A DNA stretch of 14,916 nt from the NCBI GenBank assembly GCA_007130265.1, contig SLST01000094.1, positions 1-14,916 on the forward strand, given 5' to 3'. The first letter of the stretch is position 1. Each line of letters begins with the position of its first letter. The notes beneath the pieces are model-generated. The model was not told the origin of the DNA. It saw only the letters and a list, made by a program, of their open reading frames with translations, and did no database searches. The position numbers and the translations under genes were made by a program. Below, in pieces: positions 1 to 7,365 of this stretch. The DNA comes from Spirochaetales bacterium (GTDB taxonomy: Bacteria > Spirochaetota > Spirochaetia > DSM-27196 > SLST01).

Positions 1-827
1 ACGAGGCCGCGGATCGCGCCGGAGAACGCGTCGTCGGTCAGCATCATCAGATGGGTTGTGAAGATCAACGACACGACATCGTAGAGCTCGTTGGTCGCGT
101 CGGAAAGGAGGGCCTCGATCTCGGTCCTCGTGCGGTCGAACGCGGCGTCAAGACGCGCGAGCGCCTGTTCGCGGTCTTCCTCGATCTTCTCCGATGTCGT
201 TGAGCGTTCGATCGTCGAGCGTAGCCGAAGCGCGGGACCCACCGCGATGCCGCCGCCGGCCGGGTGTCCGAGGATCGCGTCGGACGGCAGCGCGAGCGAC
301 TCCTCGCTCTCTTCGACGAGTTGATCACCGATGGGCATGGTCGTCGCCTTGAGCACCGCCGTCAGCTGTGCCGCCGCATCGTGGAACACCGCAGGCGCGG
401 CCTCGCCGAACGCCAGATCCGAGAGACCCACGATCGCCCCGATCCAGCTTGTCTCATCGTGAACCGGCGTGGCGATGCGCTCGTCCTTCGGCCCGGCATG
501 CATGAAATCGCGCAGCGTCGCGGGGCTCAACTCGTCTCCATCGATTCCGCGTCGGCCCAGATCAACGGGAGCCGTTCCGGAGGTCCAAACCTCATGGCCC
601 TCGGAGCTCGCCCATGCGCGCAGTGCAAGTCGGGAGGTGAGCGGATCGACCAGGTAGATGCCGACGAGCTCGGCCGCGGTGCTCTCGAGGACGGTTGCGG
701 CGATCGTCGCGAGGTAGCTGTTGAGCGCTGCGTTGGTCGCGAGCGAAGCCTCGGTCGGTGTCGGTAGATCCACCGGCAATCCGTGGAGCGGAACCTCCGG
801 CGCCCGGCCGTCGTTGTTGCCTGTCAC
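1..827 (-). CDS. ptsP: GAF-domain PEP-protein phosphotransferase (PtsP / enzyme I-like), N-terminal part
   Basis: The minus strand is open from 827 to the left edge, giving the first 275 residues of a longer protein. Residues about 30-165 look like a GAF sensor domain (core GIYLVDPLTSRLALRAW). From residue 185 the PEP-utilising N-terminal domain begins with GHPAGGGIAVGPAL, followed by a helical stretch and IFTTHLMML-DDAF, which matches the IF-x-x-H-x-x-ML-x-D pattern of enzyme I. GAF plus enzyme I is the architecture of PtsP (EI-Ntr), which passes phosphate from PEP to an HPr-like carrier. The catalytic His domain and the PEP barrel lie outside the window. It is the third gene of a minus-strand operon, 38 bases after the Nudix gene. 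The start is uncertain: GTG at 827 has no clear ribosome site, and GTG at 905 in the same frame would overlap the Nudix gene. The family call is good; ptsP rather than another enzyme I variant is less sure. Confidence 0.75.
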   Translation of the reverse strand, partial: MTGNNDGRAPEVPLHGLPVDLPTPTEASLATNAALNSYLATIAATVLESTAAELVGIYLVDPLTSRLALRAWASSEGHEVWTSGTAPVDLGRRGIDGDELSPATLRDFMHAGPKDERIATPVHDETSWIGAIVGLSDLAFGEAAPAVFHDAAAQLTAVLKATTMPIGDQLVEESEESLALPSDAILGHPAGGGIAVGPALRLRSTIERSTTSEKIEEDREQALARLDAAFDRTRTEIEALLSDATNELYDVVSLIFTTHLMMLTDDAFSGAIRGL

Positions 828-865
828 TCCAAGAACGTATGTGCCGGCCCAGTCGCGGTCAAGGT

Positions 866-1387
866 CTACTGCCTCTGCTCCGCGTCGGCGAGCGCACCGA
901 GCCACCTCTGGTAGCGAGCGAGCTCATCGAGGAAGTTCGGCGTGAAGGTCTCCGGCGGATGTCCTGCGATCTCGGGGATCGACCAGAAACGCCCTTCGGT
1001 GATCTCCGATGGGTCGAGCCGCACCGGGCCGTCCCAGACGGAGCGATACGTCGCGACCATCTCCGACTCATACTCATTGCGGTGAAGATAGCGGTACAGC
1101 GGTTCGATCTCCGCGCCGTCGATCCCCAGCTCTTCGCGCATCTCGCGTTCTGCGGCCTGTTCGTACGTCTCCCCCGCGTCGACATGCCCGCCCACCGACG
1201 TGTCCCATCGGTTCGGCTGGACGTCCTTGGCCGGCGAGCGCAGCTGGAGGAAGACATTGCCCGCGGAGTTGAACACGAGCACGTGCGCCACGCGATGGAT
1301 GAGGGCCGGGTTCCCGTGGACCTGTCCGCGCAACGCTTGCCCGACCACCTCGTCGGCCTCGTTCACGACGTCGAAGACCTCCGGCAT
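866..1387 (-). CDS. Nudix hydrolase (YfcD / IPP-isomerase-like subgroup)
   Basis: This 173-residue protein carries a complete Nudix box at residues 67-89: G67, E73, R81-E82, E85-E86, G88, with GHVDAGE at its start and REMREELGI at its end. Nudix enzymes bind Mg2+ through the REXXEE glutamates and cleave nucleoside diphosphates linked to another group. The N-terminal part (FDVVNEADEVVGQALRGQVH) and the WDTSVGGHV lead-in resemble the YfcD and isopentenyl-diphosphate isomerase-like branch, so the substrate cannot be named from sequence. The ATG at 1387 lies 6 bases after the stop of the upstream ATPase gene, and an AGGAG ribosome site overlaps that stop (about 1396-1402). Co-transcription and coupled translation are therefore likely. 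No signal peptide or membrane segment is seen; it is probably cytoplasmic. Confidence 0.85.
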   Translation of the reverse strand: MPEVFDVVNEADEVVGQALRGQVHGNPALIHRVAHVLVFNSAGNVFLQLRSPAKDVQPNRWDTSVGGHVDAGETYEQAAEREMREELGIDGAEIEPLYRYLHRNEYESEMVATYRSVWDGPVRLDPSEITEGRFWSIPEIAGHPPETFTPNFLDELARYQRWLGALADAEQRQ

Positions 1388-1393
1388 TCCGGC

Positions 1394-2548
1394 TTACTCC
1401 TGTCCTCGTCCGCCCATCGTGAGCGCGTGGATCGTTCCCTGCAGTTCGCGGATCTGCTGCTTCTGCGCAGATATGAGGCGGATGAACTCCTCGACGGTGG
1501 CTTCGTCCGGATTCTCGTCGAGCCGCATGCCCGGGTGCGGGTTGATCGACCCGTAGTCGTCTTCTGCCTCGATAGTCGCGAGCGCGAAACTGTCCTCGTA
1601 TTCCTCGAGGTCGAGCGGCATCTCGGGAAAACGCTCCGAGTGGATGATCTTCTGCGCGATCCGGTCGATCTCCTTCAGGATCAGCGAGTCGCGCCCGACG
1701 AGCGCAAGCGGAACCGTGTCGTTGACGGCCTCGCGGACGATGTAGTCGTAGTAGAGAAACCCGAGACAACTCGGTTCGAGCTGCAGGCGGTCCTCGATCA
1801 GCGCTCGCAGGCTCTGCACGATCTCCATGTCCTCGGGATGATCGGCCATGCTGACGACAATGCTCGTTCGCAGCCGGCCGATCTGTTCGCGAGCGACGCC
1901 CGCGGCGCGCTTGCTGATCTTTCCGATGCCTTCGACGATCTGCGCGATGCTCGGCGTGGCGTTCGGTTGCCGCTCCTTCACGATGTCCGACAGGAAACGG
2001 CTTACGCCCTTCTGATCGGAGAAGGTCTGTTGCAGAAGCCGGAAGACGGCGTTCTTGAGGAACCCATACGCATTCAGGATCGACGGCGCCTGAGGTGTCG
2101 TCACGATGATTCCGGAGTTCGAGATCAGGAAGAAGTCGAGCGTGTTGAAGTGGCTGCCCGACCCGAGGTCGAGCAGGATGTAGTCGGCGTCGAGCTTCTC
2201 TATGTTCGTGATGACGCTGCGCTTCTGGGCGTGCGAGAGGTTCGCTGCTCCGGTAACCAGGACGTCACCCGGGACGAAGTCGAGGTTCGGGTACGGGGAG
2301 CGGACGCGTACATCGCTGAAAGCCACCGATCGGTCGGCGAGAAAGTTCCCGATGCCGCGGTGGCGGTTCTTCACACCAAGGTAGGTGTGAAGATTCGACG
2401 CGCCGAGGTCGAGATCGACGACAACCGTGCGTTGTCCGAAGGAGGCGAGCGCTATTCCGAGGTTGGCGACGAGGACGCTCTTGCCTACGCCGCCTTTTCC
2501 CGACGCAACCGGCAGAATCTTTCGTCGATCGTCTTCGCTGATGATCAT
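1394..2548 (-). CDS. MinD/ParA/FlhG-type P-loop ATPase
   Basis: This 384-residue protein has the deviant Walker A motif SGKGGVGKS at residues 16-24 (signature Lys18, Lys23), a switch I-type segment VVVDLDLGASNLHTYLG (43-58) and Walker B YILLD ending at Asp127, then a DLGSGSHFNTLDFFL stretch. These define the SIMIBI MinD/ParA/FlhG ATPases, which dimerise with ATP and position proteins, flagella or chromosomes. The 'dLGaSNLH' and 'DLGSG' segments resemble FlhG/FleN more than plasmid ParA. The C-terminus (about 340-384) is acidic and then helical, and may be an extra contact region. I see no FlhF or flagellar gene beside it. It is divergently transcribed from the LysM membrane protein and is first in the operon with the Nudix and PtsP-like genes. 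The ATG is preceded by a strong AAAGGAGGA ribosome site at 2555-2563. ATPase family certain; client unknown. Confidence 0.88.
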   Translation of the reverse strand: MIISEDDRRKILPVASGKGGVGKSVLVANLGIALASFGQRTVVVDLDLGASNLHTYLGVKNRHRGIGNFLADRSVAFSDVRVRSPYPNLDFVPGDVLVTGAANLSHAQKRSVITNIEKLDADYILLDLGSGSHFNTLDFFLISNSGIIVTTPQAPSILNAYGFLKNAVFRLLQQTFSDQKGVSRFLSDIVKERQPNATPSIAQIVEGIGKISKRAAGVAREQIGRLRTSIVVSMADHPEDMEIVQSLRALIEDRLQLEPSCLGFLYYDYIVREAVNDTVPLALVGRDSLILKEIDRIAQKIIHSERFPEMPLDLEEYEDSFALATIEAEDDYGSINPHPGMRLDENPDEATVEEFIRLISAQKQQIRELQGTIHALTMGGRGQE

Positions 2549-2565
2549 GCCGACTCCTCCTTTGT

Positions 2566-2594
2566 AGTATAGTCGGTGTAAGAGTTTGCGGAAA
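2566..2594 (-). promoter_or_regulatory. Candidate promoter for the MinD/ParA-like operon
   Basis: Read on the minus strand there is a TATACT -10 box at 2566-2571 and a weak TTTCCG -35 at 2589-2594, spaced 17 bp. Transcription would start near 2559, inside the AAAGGAGGA ribosome site, so the leader would be very short or the real start lies further upstream. The -10 is good but the -35 is poor. Confidence 0.4.
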
Positions 2595-2614
2595 GGTACG
2601 ACTTGCGTTATAGT
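2586..2614 (+). promoter_or_regulatory. Candidate sigma-70-type promoter for the LysM membrane protein
   Basis: TTGCGG at 2586-2591 and TATAGT at 2609-2614 are separated by 17 bp. The predicted start near 2621 leaves a leader of about 14 bases before the ATG at 2635, which is preceded by a G-rich ribosome site (GGGGGTGGG, 2626-2634). This promoter and the opposite one overlap in the 86-bp divergent gap, so the two genes may be controlled together. Confidence 0.55.
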
Positions 2615-2634
2615 ATCCAGTCAGCGGGGGTGGG

Positions 2635-5262
2635 ATGCTAGATATCTTCGATCAGAACCCACAGAGTCGCGTATTCCATGTGGACCGTGAGTGCTACGTG
2701 GTCTACTTGGGGTCCCACTGGGACGACTACAAACCGTTCCTGCGGCTCGGGACCTCGCCTGACCTTCCCCCGGAACTTCCCCCCATCGTCTCAACGATCG
2801 TCGTGCCGGACGCTCTCACCGGGAATCCTCTGGATGAGCCGGCCTGTCTCGCCGGTGACGCAACGCCGGAAACCCGTTACGTGGGTGATGTCGAGACCGT
2901 CGAGCACATGAAGAGTTTTGTTGGTCAGAACACGATACCGATCGAAGCGATCGAGGCGATCGATCACGAGGAGGACGACGACAAGCACGTGCTCGTCTAC
3001 ACCTACAAGGACGGCAATCTCAAGATCAAGTTTCGCAAGAGCGAGATCTTCGATCTCAGACGCCGGGAGAAACTCGACGGTCACTTCGTCTCCCGCGCCC
3101 AGGACGCCAAGAACGAGTACGGTCGCGGACCGTTCAAGCTGCCCGGCGACGCGTATCAACGACCCGGCTTCATCGTACTCGCCGGTACACCGTACCTCGT
3201 CTCGCGCGGAGAGCTCGCGGCGCTGCGCCTGACAGGCGACTACTTCTTCGCGCTCTCCGCTGCCGGGGTAGACGCTGACCGGGTATCGACGGTTCAGGCC
3301 GAAGAGGCCGACGCCGCGCTTATTCGTTTCTTCAAGCGGAGCCGTACGCGGAACCGGCCGGTGCGAATCTCCTCACCGCGCGGCGAGAGGGTGCGTCAGG
3401 CAGCCGACCTCTTTCCGGCGAACTCGTTGCCTCCGTTGAAGGCCAAGGTCGTGGAAGGGCATGGCGGTACCTTCGAGTTCCACCGGTTTCGCGTGACCCG
3501 AGCCTCGGGGCGTTTCGAGGCGTCGCTCGATGAGCTTGACGGCCCGGTTGTCTTCGGGGCCGCGGACAAGAGGCGATCGGAAGCTTCGTATGTGGTCAAT
3601 CCTTCCGCCGGGTCGCTCATCTTCGTCCGGTCAAAAGCAACTCATCCGGTCCTCGAAGGAGTGCTCTACCAGCTCGGCGAGTCTCTGTCGAGAACCGATG
3701 CGGCGAGTCGATACCTGCCGGAGAAGAATTATCCGTACCGCGATCTCCTCTCCCAGGCCGAGAACACCCTGCTTGCGCAGCTCGAGTATTTCTTCAACGA
3801 GCTCGACGGCCGTCGCGATACCGCGAAGGTGATCCGGACGCTGAAAGGGCTCGACCCGGTGAAGGCGATCGGCAAGGACGACGGCACTATTCACCCGGTC
3901 GTGCAGATCGTCCTGCACAACTACAAGCAGTACGCTCGGTTTGTCCGCGATCATGAACCTGACACCGGGCGCGGGGCGGAGTCTCTGGCGAGTCTCCTCG
4001 ACCGTCATCAGGTTGGCGGGGCTGAAGCTCTTTCGAGGCTCCCGCTCATCGGAGAGATCGTCCGGGATGGAGAGCGAGAGTACCTGTTCTATCGGTTCGC
4101 CGCCCGGGTTACCGGTGATCGTTACGCTCATGCCGAACGGGTCGTTGAGAAGATCCACGCGCTTCCGGCCGTTGATTTTGCCGCTGAACGCAAGCGCCTC
4201 ACCGATCTCATCGCCGGGCTTGCGACGCCCGAACAAATGGATGAGGCGCGATTGCGGCGCATCGCCGAAGCCAGCAAGAAGAAGAGGGCTGCGGACAAAC
4301 GCGCCGCGACGTCCGCTCGCGGAAGCGAGAGCGAGGAAGCGGGCGGGTCGCAGGCGGACTCCTCCGGACGGGGAGACGGCACGACGCCGGCGGGAGAGAA
4401 CGCGCGCGGTGGACGCGCCGCGGCGCGCGACAGGGCCGCCGGCAGCCGGCGAGGGCGTTCGGCTCAGCGACGCACCCCGGGCGCTCGGCGGAAGAAGCAG
4501 CGGCGCAGATGGGTTCTTCCTGTCGCCGCGCTGCTCGTGCTGATCGCGATCCTGCTCGCGCTGCTTCTCACCGGTACCATTTCGAGTCCGTGGTTCGGTC
4601 CGACGGCGCCGGTAGTGACCGAGGAAGAACCGACTCCCCCGGACGCCGTCGACCCGGACGCCGTCGACCCGGACGTGGCCGACCCGGACGCCGTCGACCC
4701 GGACGTGGCCGACCCCGACGCCGTCGACCCGGATGCCGTCGACCCGGATGCGCCGGATCCCGACGCTGTGCCTCGCTTGCCCGAAGGGTGGCCGGAGGAC
4801 TCTCTGCCGGCCATTCGAGCGCTCGAGGAAACGCCCGGTGTGACGATCACCGACACCAGCGTCATAGGCCCCGGAGGCGTGGAGATAACTCTCCGCGACA
4901 TCATCGATCTCGTGAACCGAATCGCCACCGAGAACGGGTACGCGCCGATGGGCGTGATCGATCCCGAACGACCCGATCCTGATTGGATCTATCCGGGAAA
5001 TCTCTTTGTACTCCCGGACGGCACGCGCTACACTGTAGTGCAGGGCGATACTCTCTGGGAGATCACTGTTCGGTACATGGTGGCTCGGTTGCGCAGCGAC
5101 TACGATCGGTACACGCGTCTCGTAGTCGAGTACGAGGACGAGGCCACCGGGGAAGCACGCCGGTCCGAGATCACCGAGTCACTGGCGGCTCTCGGTGCCG
5201 CGTCGCACACGGAGAACTTCACCCGTCTGGTCGAGGGGACCCTTGATCGTTGGGAAGAGTAA
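2635..5262 (+). CDS. Large single-pass membrane protein with C-terminal LysM-like domain
   Basis: This 875-residue protein has no N-terminal signal peptide. Residues 1-545 form a large soluble region with no domain that I recognise. A low-complexity, Lys/Arg/Ala/Gly/Ser-rich linker follows (about 547-625, ending RRKKQRRR), then one hydrophobic helix (about 627-647, VLPVAALLVLIAILLALLL). The strongly basic stretch before the helix predicts N-inside, C-outside topology. Outside comes a run of Asp-Pro pentapeptides (670-709), then a region with the LysM elements DPDWIYPGNLFVLP (781-794) and YTVVQGDTLWEI (799-810). LysM domains bind peptidoglycan glycans, so the protein could tie a cytoplasmic structure to the cell wall. 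It lies directly upstream of cfpA, with no clear terminator between them, and divergent to the MinD/ParA-like gene. The N-terminal function is unknown; a scaffold role is inference. Confidence 0.8.
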   Translation: MLDIFDQNPQSRVFHVDRECYVVYLGSHWDDYKPFLRLGTSPDLPPELPPIVSTIVVPDALTGNPLDEPACLAGDATPETRYVGDVETVEHMKSFVGQNTIPIEAIEAIDHEEDDDKHVLVYTYKDGNLKIKFRKSEIFDLRRREKLDGHFVSRAQDAKNEYGRGPFKLPGDAYQRPGFIVLAGTPYLVSRGELAALRLTGDYFFALSAAGVDADRVSTVQAEEADAALIRFFKRSRTRNRPVRISSPRGERVRQAADLFPANSLPPLKAKVVEGHGGTFEFHRFRVTRASGRFEASLDELDGPVVFGAADKRRSEASYVVNPSAGSLIFVRSKATHPVLEGVLYQLGESLSRTDAASRYLPEKNYPYRDLLSQAENTLLAQLEYFFNELDGRRDTAKVIRTLKGLDPVKAIGKDDGTIHPVVQIVLHNYKQYARFVRDHEPDTGRGAESLASLLDRHQVGGAEALSRLPLIGEIVRDGEREYLFYRFAARVTGDRYAHAERVVEKIHALPAVDFAAERKRLTDLIAGLATPEQMDEARLRRIAEASKKKRAADKRAATSARGSESEEAGGSQADSSGRGDGTTPAGENARGGRAAARDRAAGSRRGRSAQRRTPGARRKKQRRRWVLPVAALLVLIAILLALLLTGTISSPWFGPTAPVVTEEEPTPPDAVDPDAVDPDVADPDAVDPDVADPDAVDPDAVDPDAPDPDAVPRLPEGWPEDSLPAIRALEETPGVTITDTSVIGPGGVEITLRDIIDLVNRIATENGYAPMGVIDPERPDPDWIYPGNLFVLPDGTRYTVVQGDTLWEITVRYMVARLRSDYDRYTRLVVEYEDEATGEARRSEITESLAALGAASHTENFTRLVEGTLDRWEE
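4642..4761 (+). repeat. Eight 15-bp in-frame repeats encoding Asp-Pro pentapeptides
   Basis: Eight tandem 15-bp units (consensus GACGCCGTCGACCCG) encode DAVDP or the variants DVADP and DAPDP at residues 670-709 of the LysM protein. They lie just outside the predicted membrane helix and would form an extended, acidic, proline-rich spacer across the periplasm. Variant codons show that the array is not brand new, but the copy number may vary between strains. Confidence 0.9.
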
Positions 5263-5288
5263 ACCGAAGGAGGAGAGCGGGTTTAGAG

Positions 5289-5316
5289 TTGTTAACGTGG
5301 GAAAGTGTATTATACT
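5289..5316 (+). promoter_or_regulatory. Promoter for cfpA
   Basis: TTGTTA at 5289-5294 and TATACT at 5311-5316 are separated by 16 bp within the 123-bp gap between the LysM gene and cfpA. The predicted start near 5323 gives a leader of about 63 bases, the longest in this window, ending in a strong GGAAGGAG ribosome site at 5373-5380, 5 bases before the ATG. This suits a highly expressed structural protein. No convincing terminator precedes it, so read-through from the LysM gene is also possible. Confidence 0.6.
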
Positions 5317-5385
5317 TAGGCCGGGGAGAACGAGAGCCGGGCGGAGCGTAGTGCTTCTGCCCTATACCACCAGGAAGGAGTTAGT

Positions 5386-7362
5386 ATGTCCGATATCCCG
5401 AGGAGTCCAAACGTATTTCACCCTCGCAAGCCATCAGCTGTTGGATCACGAAACAGTCTGGCCCAGGAAGGGCGAAGCCAGAAGGACGAGTACAAGCAGG
5501 TCATCGCTGAAGAGGTAGAGAACATCCTCAAGGACATTCAGGTCAAGCTGCCGAACGAAGTGCTCGAGCAGCTCGACGTCATGGGTGGGTTGAAGGAAAA
5601 GCTCTATAACTACTACAACCAGAACTACCAGAACATGTTCAACAGGTACATCGTTACCTCTGAAGATGAGATGGTGAAGAAGGTTCGGAACTTCATCGAC
5701 AAGGAAGAGTCCAAGGCTCTTGCGCGGTATTCGCCCAAGGAAATCGCCGAGATGCTCGACCAGATCGGTGGGGCGGACAAGTTCAACACCGCCGAGATCG
5801 AGAAGTCGATGGTCAACATGTACGGCCATCTCCAGGGGCACATCCAGCGAGGGATGAACGATCTGGAGAACGACACCAACGCGCTGCTGCGACAGAAGGC
5901 CGATGTCGGTGCCTTCATCCGGGGCGAGAACGCGTATTCGATCGTGAAGTGCGCGTTCAAGGACAATCTCCACAAGCCGAAGAACGTCAGCGACGTGAAG
6001 CTTTCGGTCAACATTCTCGACTCCGAGCTCATCAGCCCGATCTTCCAGTATCAGGTCACCGTCGAGTTCCTGATCAAGGATCAGATTGCCAAGACGATTA
6101 CGACGCTGATCGAGCAGGAAGTCGAGCGCTACCAGGACGAGCTCGTCGATGAGGGCAAGGACGAGTTGACCGACAGCGAGATGATCTTCGAGAAGATCAA
6201 GCGTGTTCCGAACTACACCGACGACGACGCTGAGGACGAGAGTTCAAAGCGCTATACCTTCATGGCGAAGGAACTCGTCGAGAAGATCGAGGGCCTTCGG
6301 GCGGAGATCGATCCCAAGGAGTTCGACCCGCTGAACATCCGCGAGAACATCAAGAAGATCATTGATGCGGAGAATATTCGCAACCGTGGGTTCAACACCG
6401 CGATCAACTCGCTGACGTCGATCCTCGACACCTCGAAGATGGGCTATCAGTACATCGAGAACCTGAAGAACGCCCGCGAGCTCATCGTGCGCGAGTACGA
6501 GGACACGGACGTCGACAACCTGCCGGATGAGCGCTACCAGATGCGCCTGAAGTATTACGATCAGGAGCAGCTGTTGAAGGAGCGCGACGCCTACGACAAG
6601 CAGATGGAGGCGTTCAAGAACGAGATCACGCATGCCTGGGACGTCGTTCGCGCCCTCTACGACAGCAACAAGAGCGGTATGCGGGTTAACGATTTCGAAG
6701 ACGTGGCGAAGCGGATGCGCGGCAGGGTTCGGCGTGCGAAGCAGGAGAGCGGCGAGCCGTTGTATGACGAGATCGAAAAGACCTGGAACGAGATTCTGCG
6801 CATAAAGGCAGAAGAGACCGATGTCGAGCGGCTCAACAACACCTACCTGCACGAGAAGGCTCTTCTGAAGAAGATGCTCAACCGTTCCCAGGATTCGGTC
6901 GCGACGGTATACGGTCATCTCAATCCCAAGGAGCGGGTCGAGGTCGACAAGCGGATCGACTTCCTGCGACGCGAGTTCGAGGAGTTCGACTACCTGATCA
7001 ACCCGTACCACATTCAGCCGGGGCTCGTTCTCGATGTGGACATCACCAGCATCAAGCGGAAGAAGTTCACGCTCAGCGGGATGGCGAACGTGCTGAACGA
7101 GTTCCTCCACGGAGTCTCCAAGGGCTTCCAGGACGCCGCCTTCGCGACCTTCAAGCGTCGACGCAGCACCGTGCGTGATGACCTGAACCAGAGTTTCATG
7201 AGTAGCGTGGATCAGGAGATTACCGCTCAGATTCCGGAGGCTCAGCACTTCGAGTCGGCCGCCGATGAGGAGGAGTCGAGTGATGCCGGAGTGAAGGGGA
7301 AGGCCGACGTGACGCCGTCACGACGCCGTCGGAAGTCATCCGATGATCTCCAAGAACTGTAG
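5386..7362 (+). CDS. cfpA: Cytoplasmic filament protein A (CfpA)
   Basis: This 658-residue, charged, mostly helical protein has no signal peptide or membrane segment. I recognise it as CfpA of spirochaetes. The region after residue about 40 (LPNEVLEQLDVMGGLKEKLY, then NQNMFNRY-type and DEMVKKVRNFIDKEE segments) matches my recollection of the conserved N-terminal part, and the length is close to treponemal CfpA (about 678 residues). CfpA builds the bundled ribbon filaments that run under the inner membrane along the cell; from the published work I recall, treponeme mutants lacking it show defects in division and chromosome separation. Long helical stretches (about 400-540) would suit filament packing. 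The N-terminal 40 residues and the basic C-terminal tail (SRRRRKSSDD) look less conserved. It has its own promoter and a strong ribosome site. A 320-residue gene follows after 3 bases. Identification is from memory, not a search. Confidence 0.85.
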   Translation: MSDIPRSPNVFHPRKPSAVGSRNSLAQEGRSQKDEYKQVIAEEVENILKDIQVKLPNEVLEQLDVMGGLKEKLYNYYNQNYQNMFNRYIVTSEDEMVKKVRNFIDKEESKALARYSPKEIAEMLDQIGGADKFNTAEIEKSMVNMYGHLQGHIQRGMNDLENDTNALLRQKADVGAFIRGENAYSIVKCAFKDNLHKPKNVSDVKLSVNILDSELISPIFQYQVTVEFLIKDQIAKTITTLIEQEVERYQDELVDEGKDELTDSEMIFEKIKRVPNYTDDDAEDESSKRYTFMAKELVEKIEGLRAEIDPKEFDPLNIRENIKKIIDAENIRNRGFNTAINSLTSILDTSKMGYQYIENLKNARELIVREYEDTDVDNLPDERYQMRLKYYDQEQLLKERDAYDKQMEAFKNEITHAWDVVRALYDSNKSGMRVNDFEDVAKRMRGRVRRAKQESGEPLYDEIEKTWNEILRIKAEETDVERLNNTYLHEKALLKKMLNRSQDSVATVYGHLNPKERVEVDKRIDFLRREFEEFDYLINPYHIQPGLVLDVDITSIKRKKFTLSGMANVLNEFLHGVSKGFQDAAFATFKRRRSTVRDDLNQSFMSSVDQEITAQIPEAQHFESAADEEESSDAGVKGKADVTPSRRRRKSSDDLQEL

Positions 7363-7365
7363 GGT

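Noticed and set aside
264..767. A 167-codon plus-strand frame in the leftmost region.
   Set aside because: The opposite strand encodes recognisable GAF and enzyme I N-terminal sequence; the plus-strand product is Arg-rich and without motifs.
758..2572. A 604-codon open frame on the plus strand.
   Set aside because: It lies opposite the Nudix and MinD/ParA-like genes, whose motifs are unmistakable. Its Arg/Asp/Val-rich product is typical of the reverse strand of GC-rich coding DNA.
5263..5385. Possible terminator or riboswitch in the leader of cfpA.
   Set aside because: Only a 4-bp CCGG pairing was found and no T-run; nothing matches a known riboswitch.
6244..7248. A 334-codon minus-strand frame.
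   Set aside because: Shadow of cfpA; Leu/Val-rich antisense product, no ribosome site, no family resemblance.
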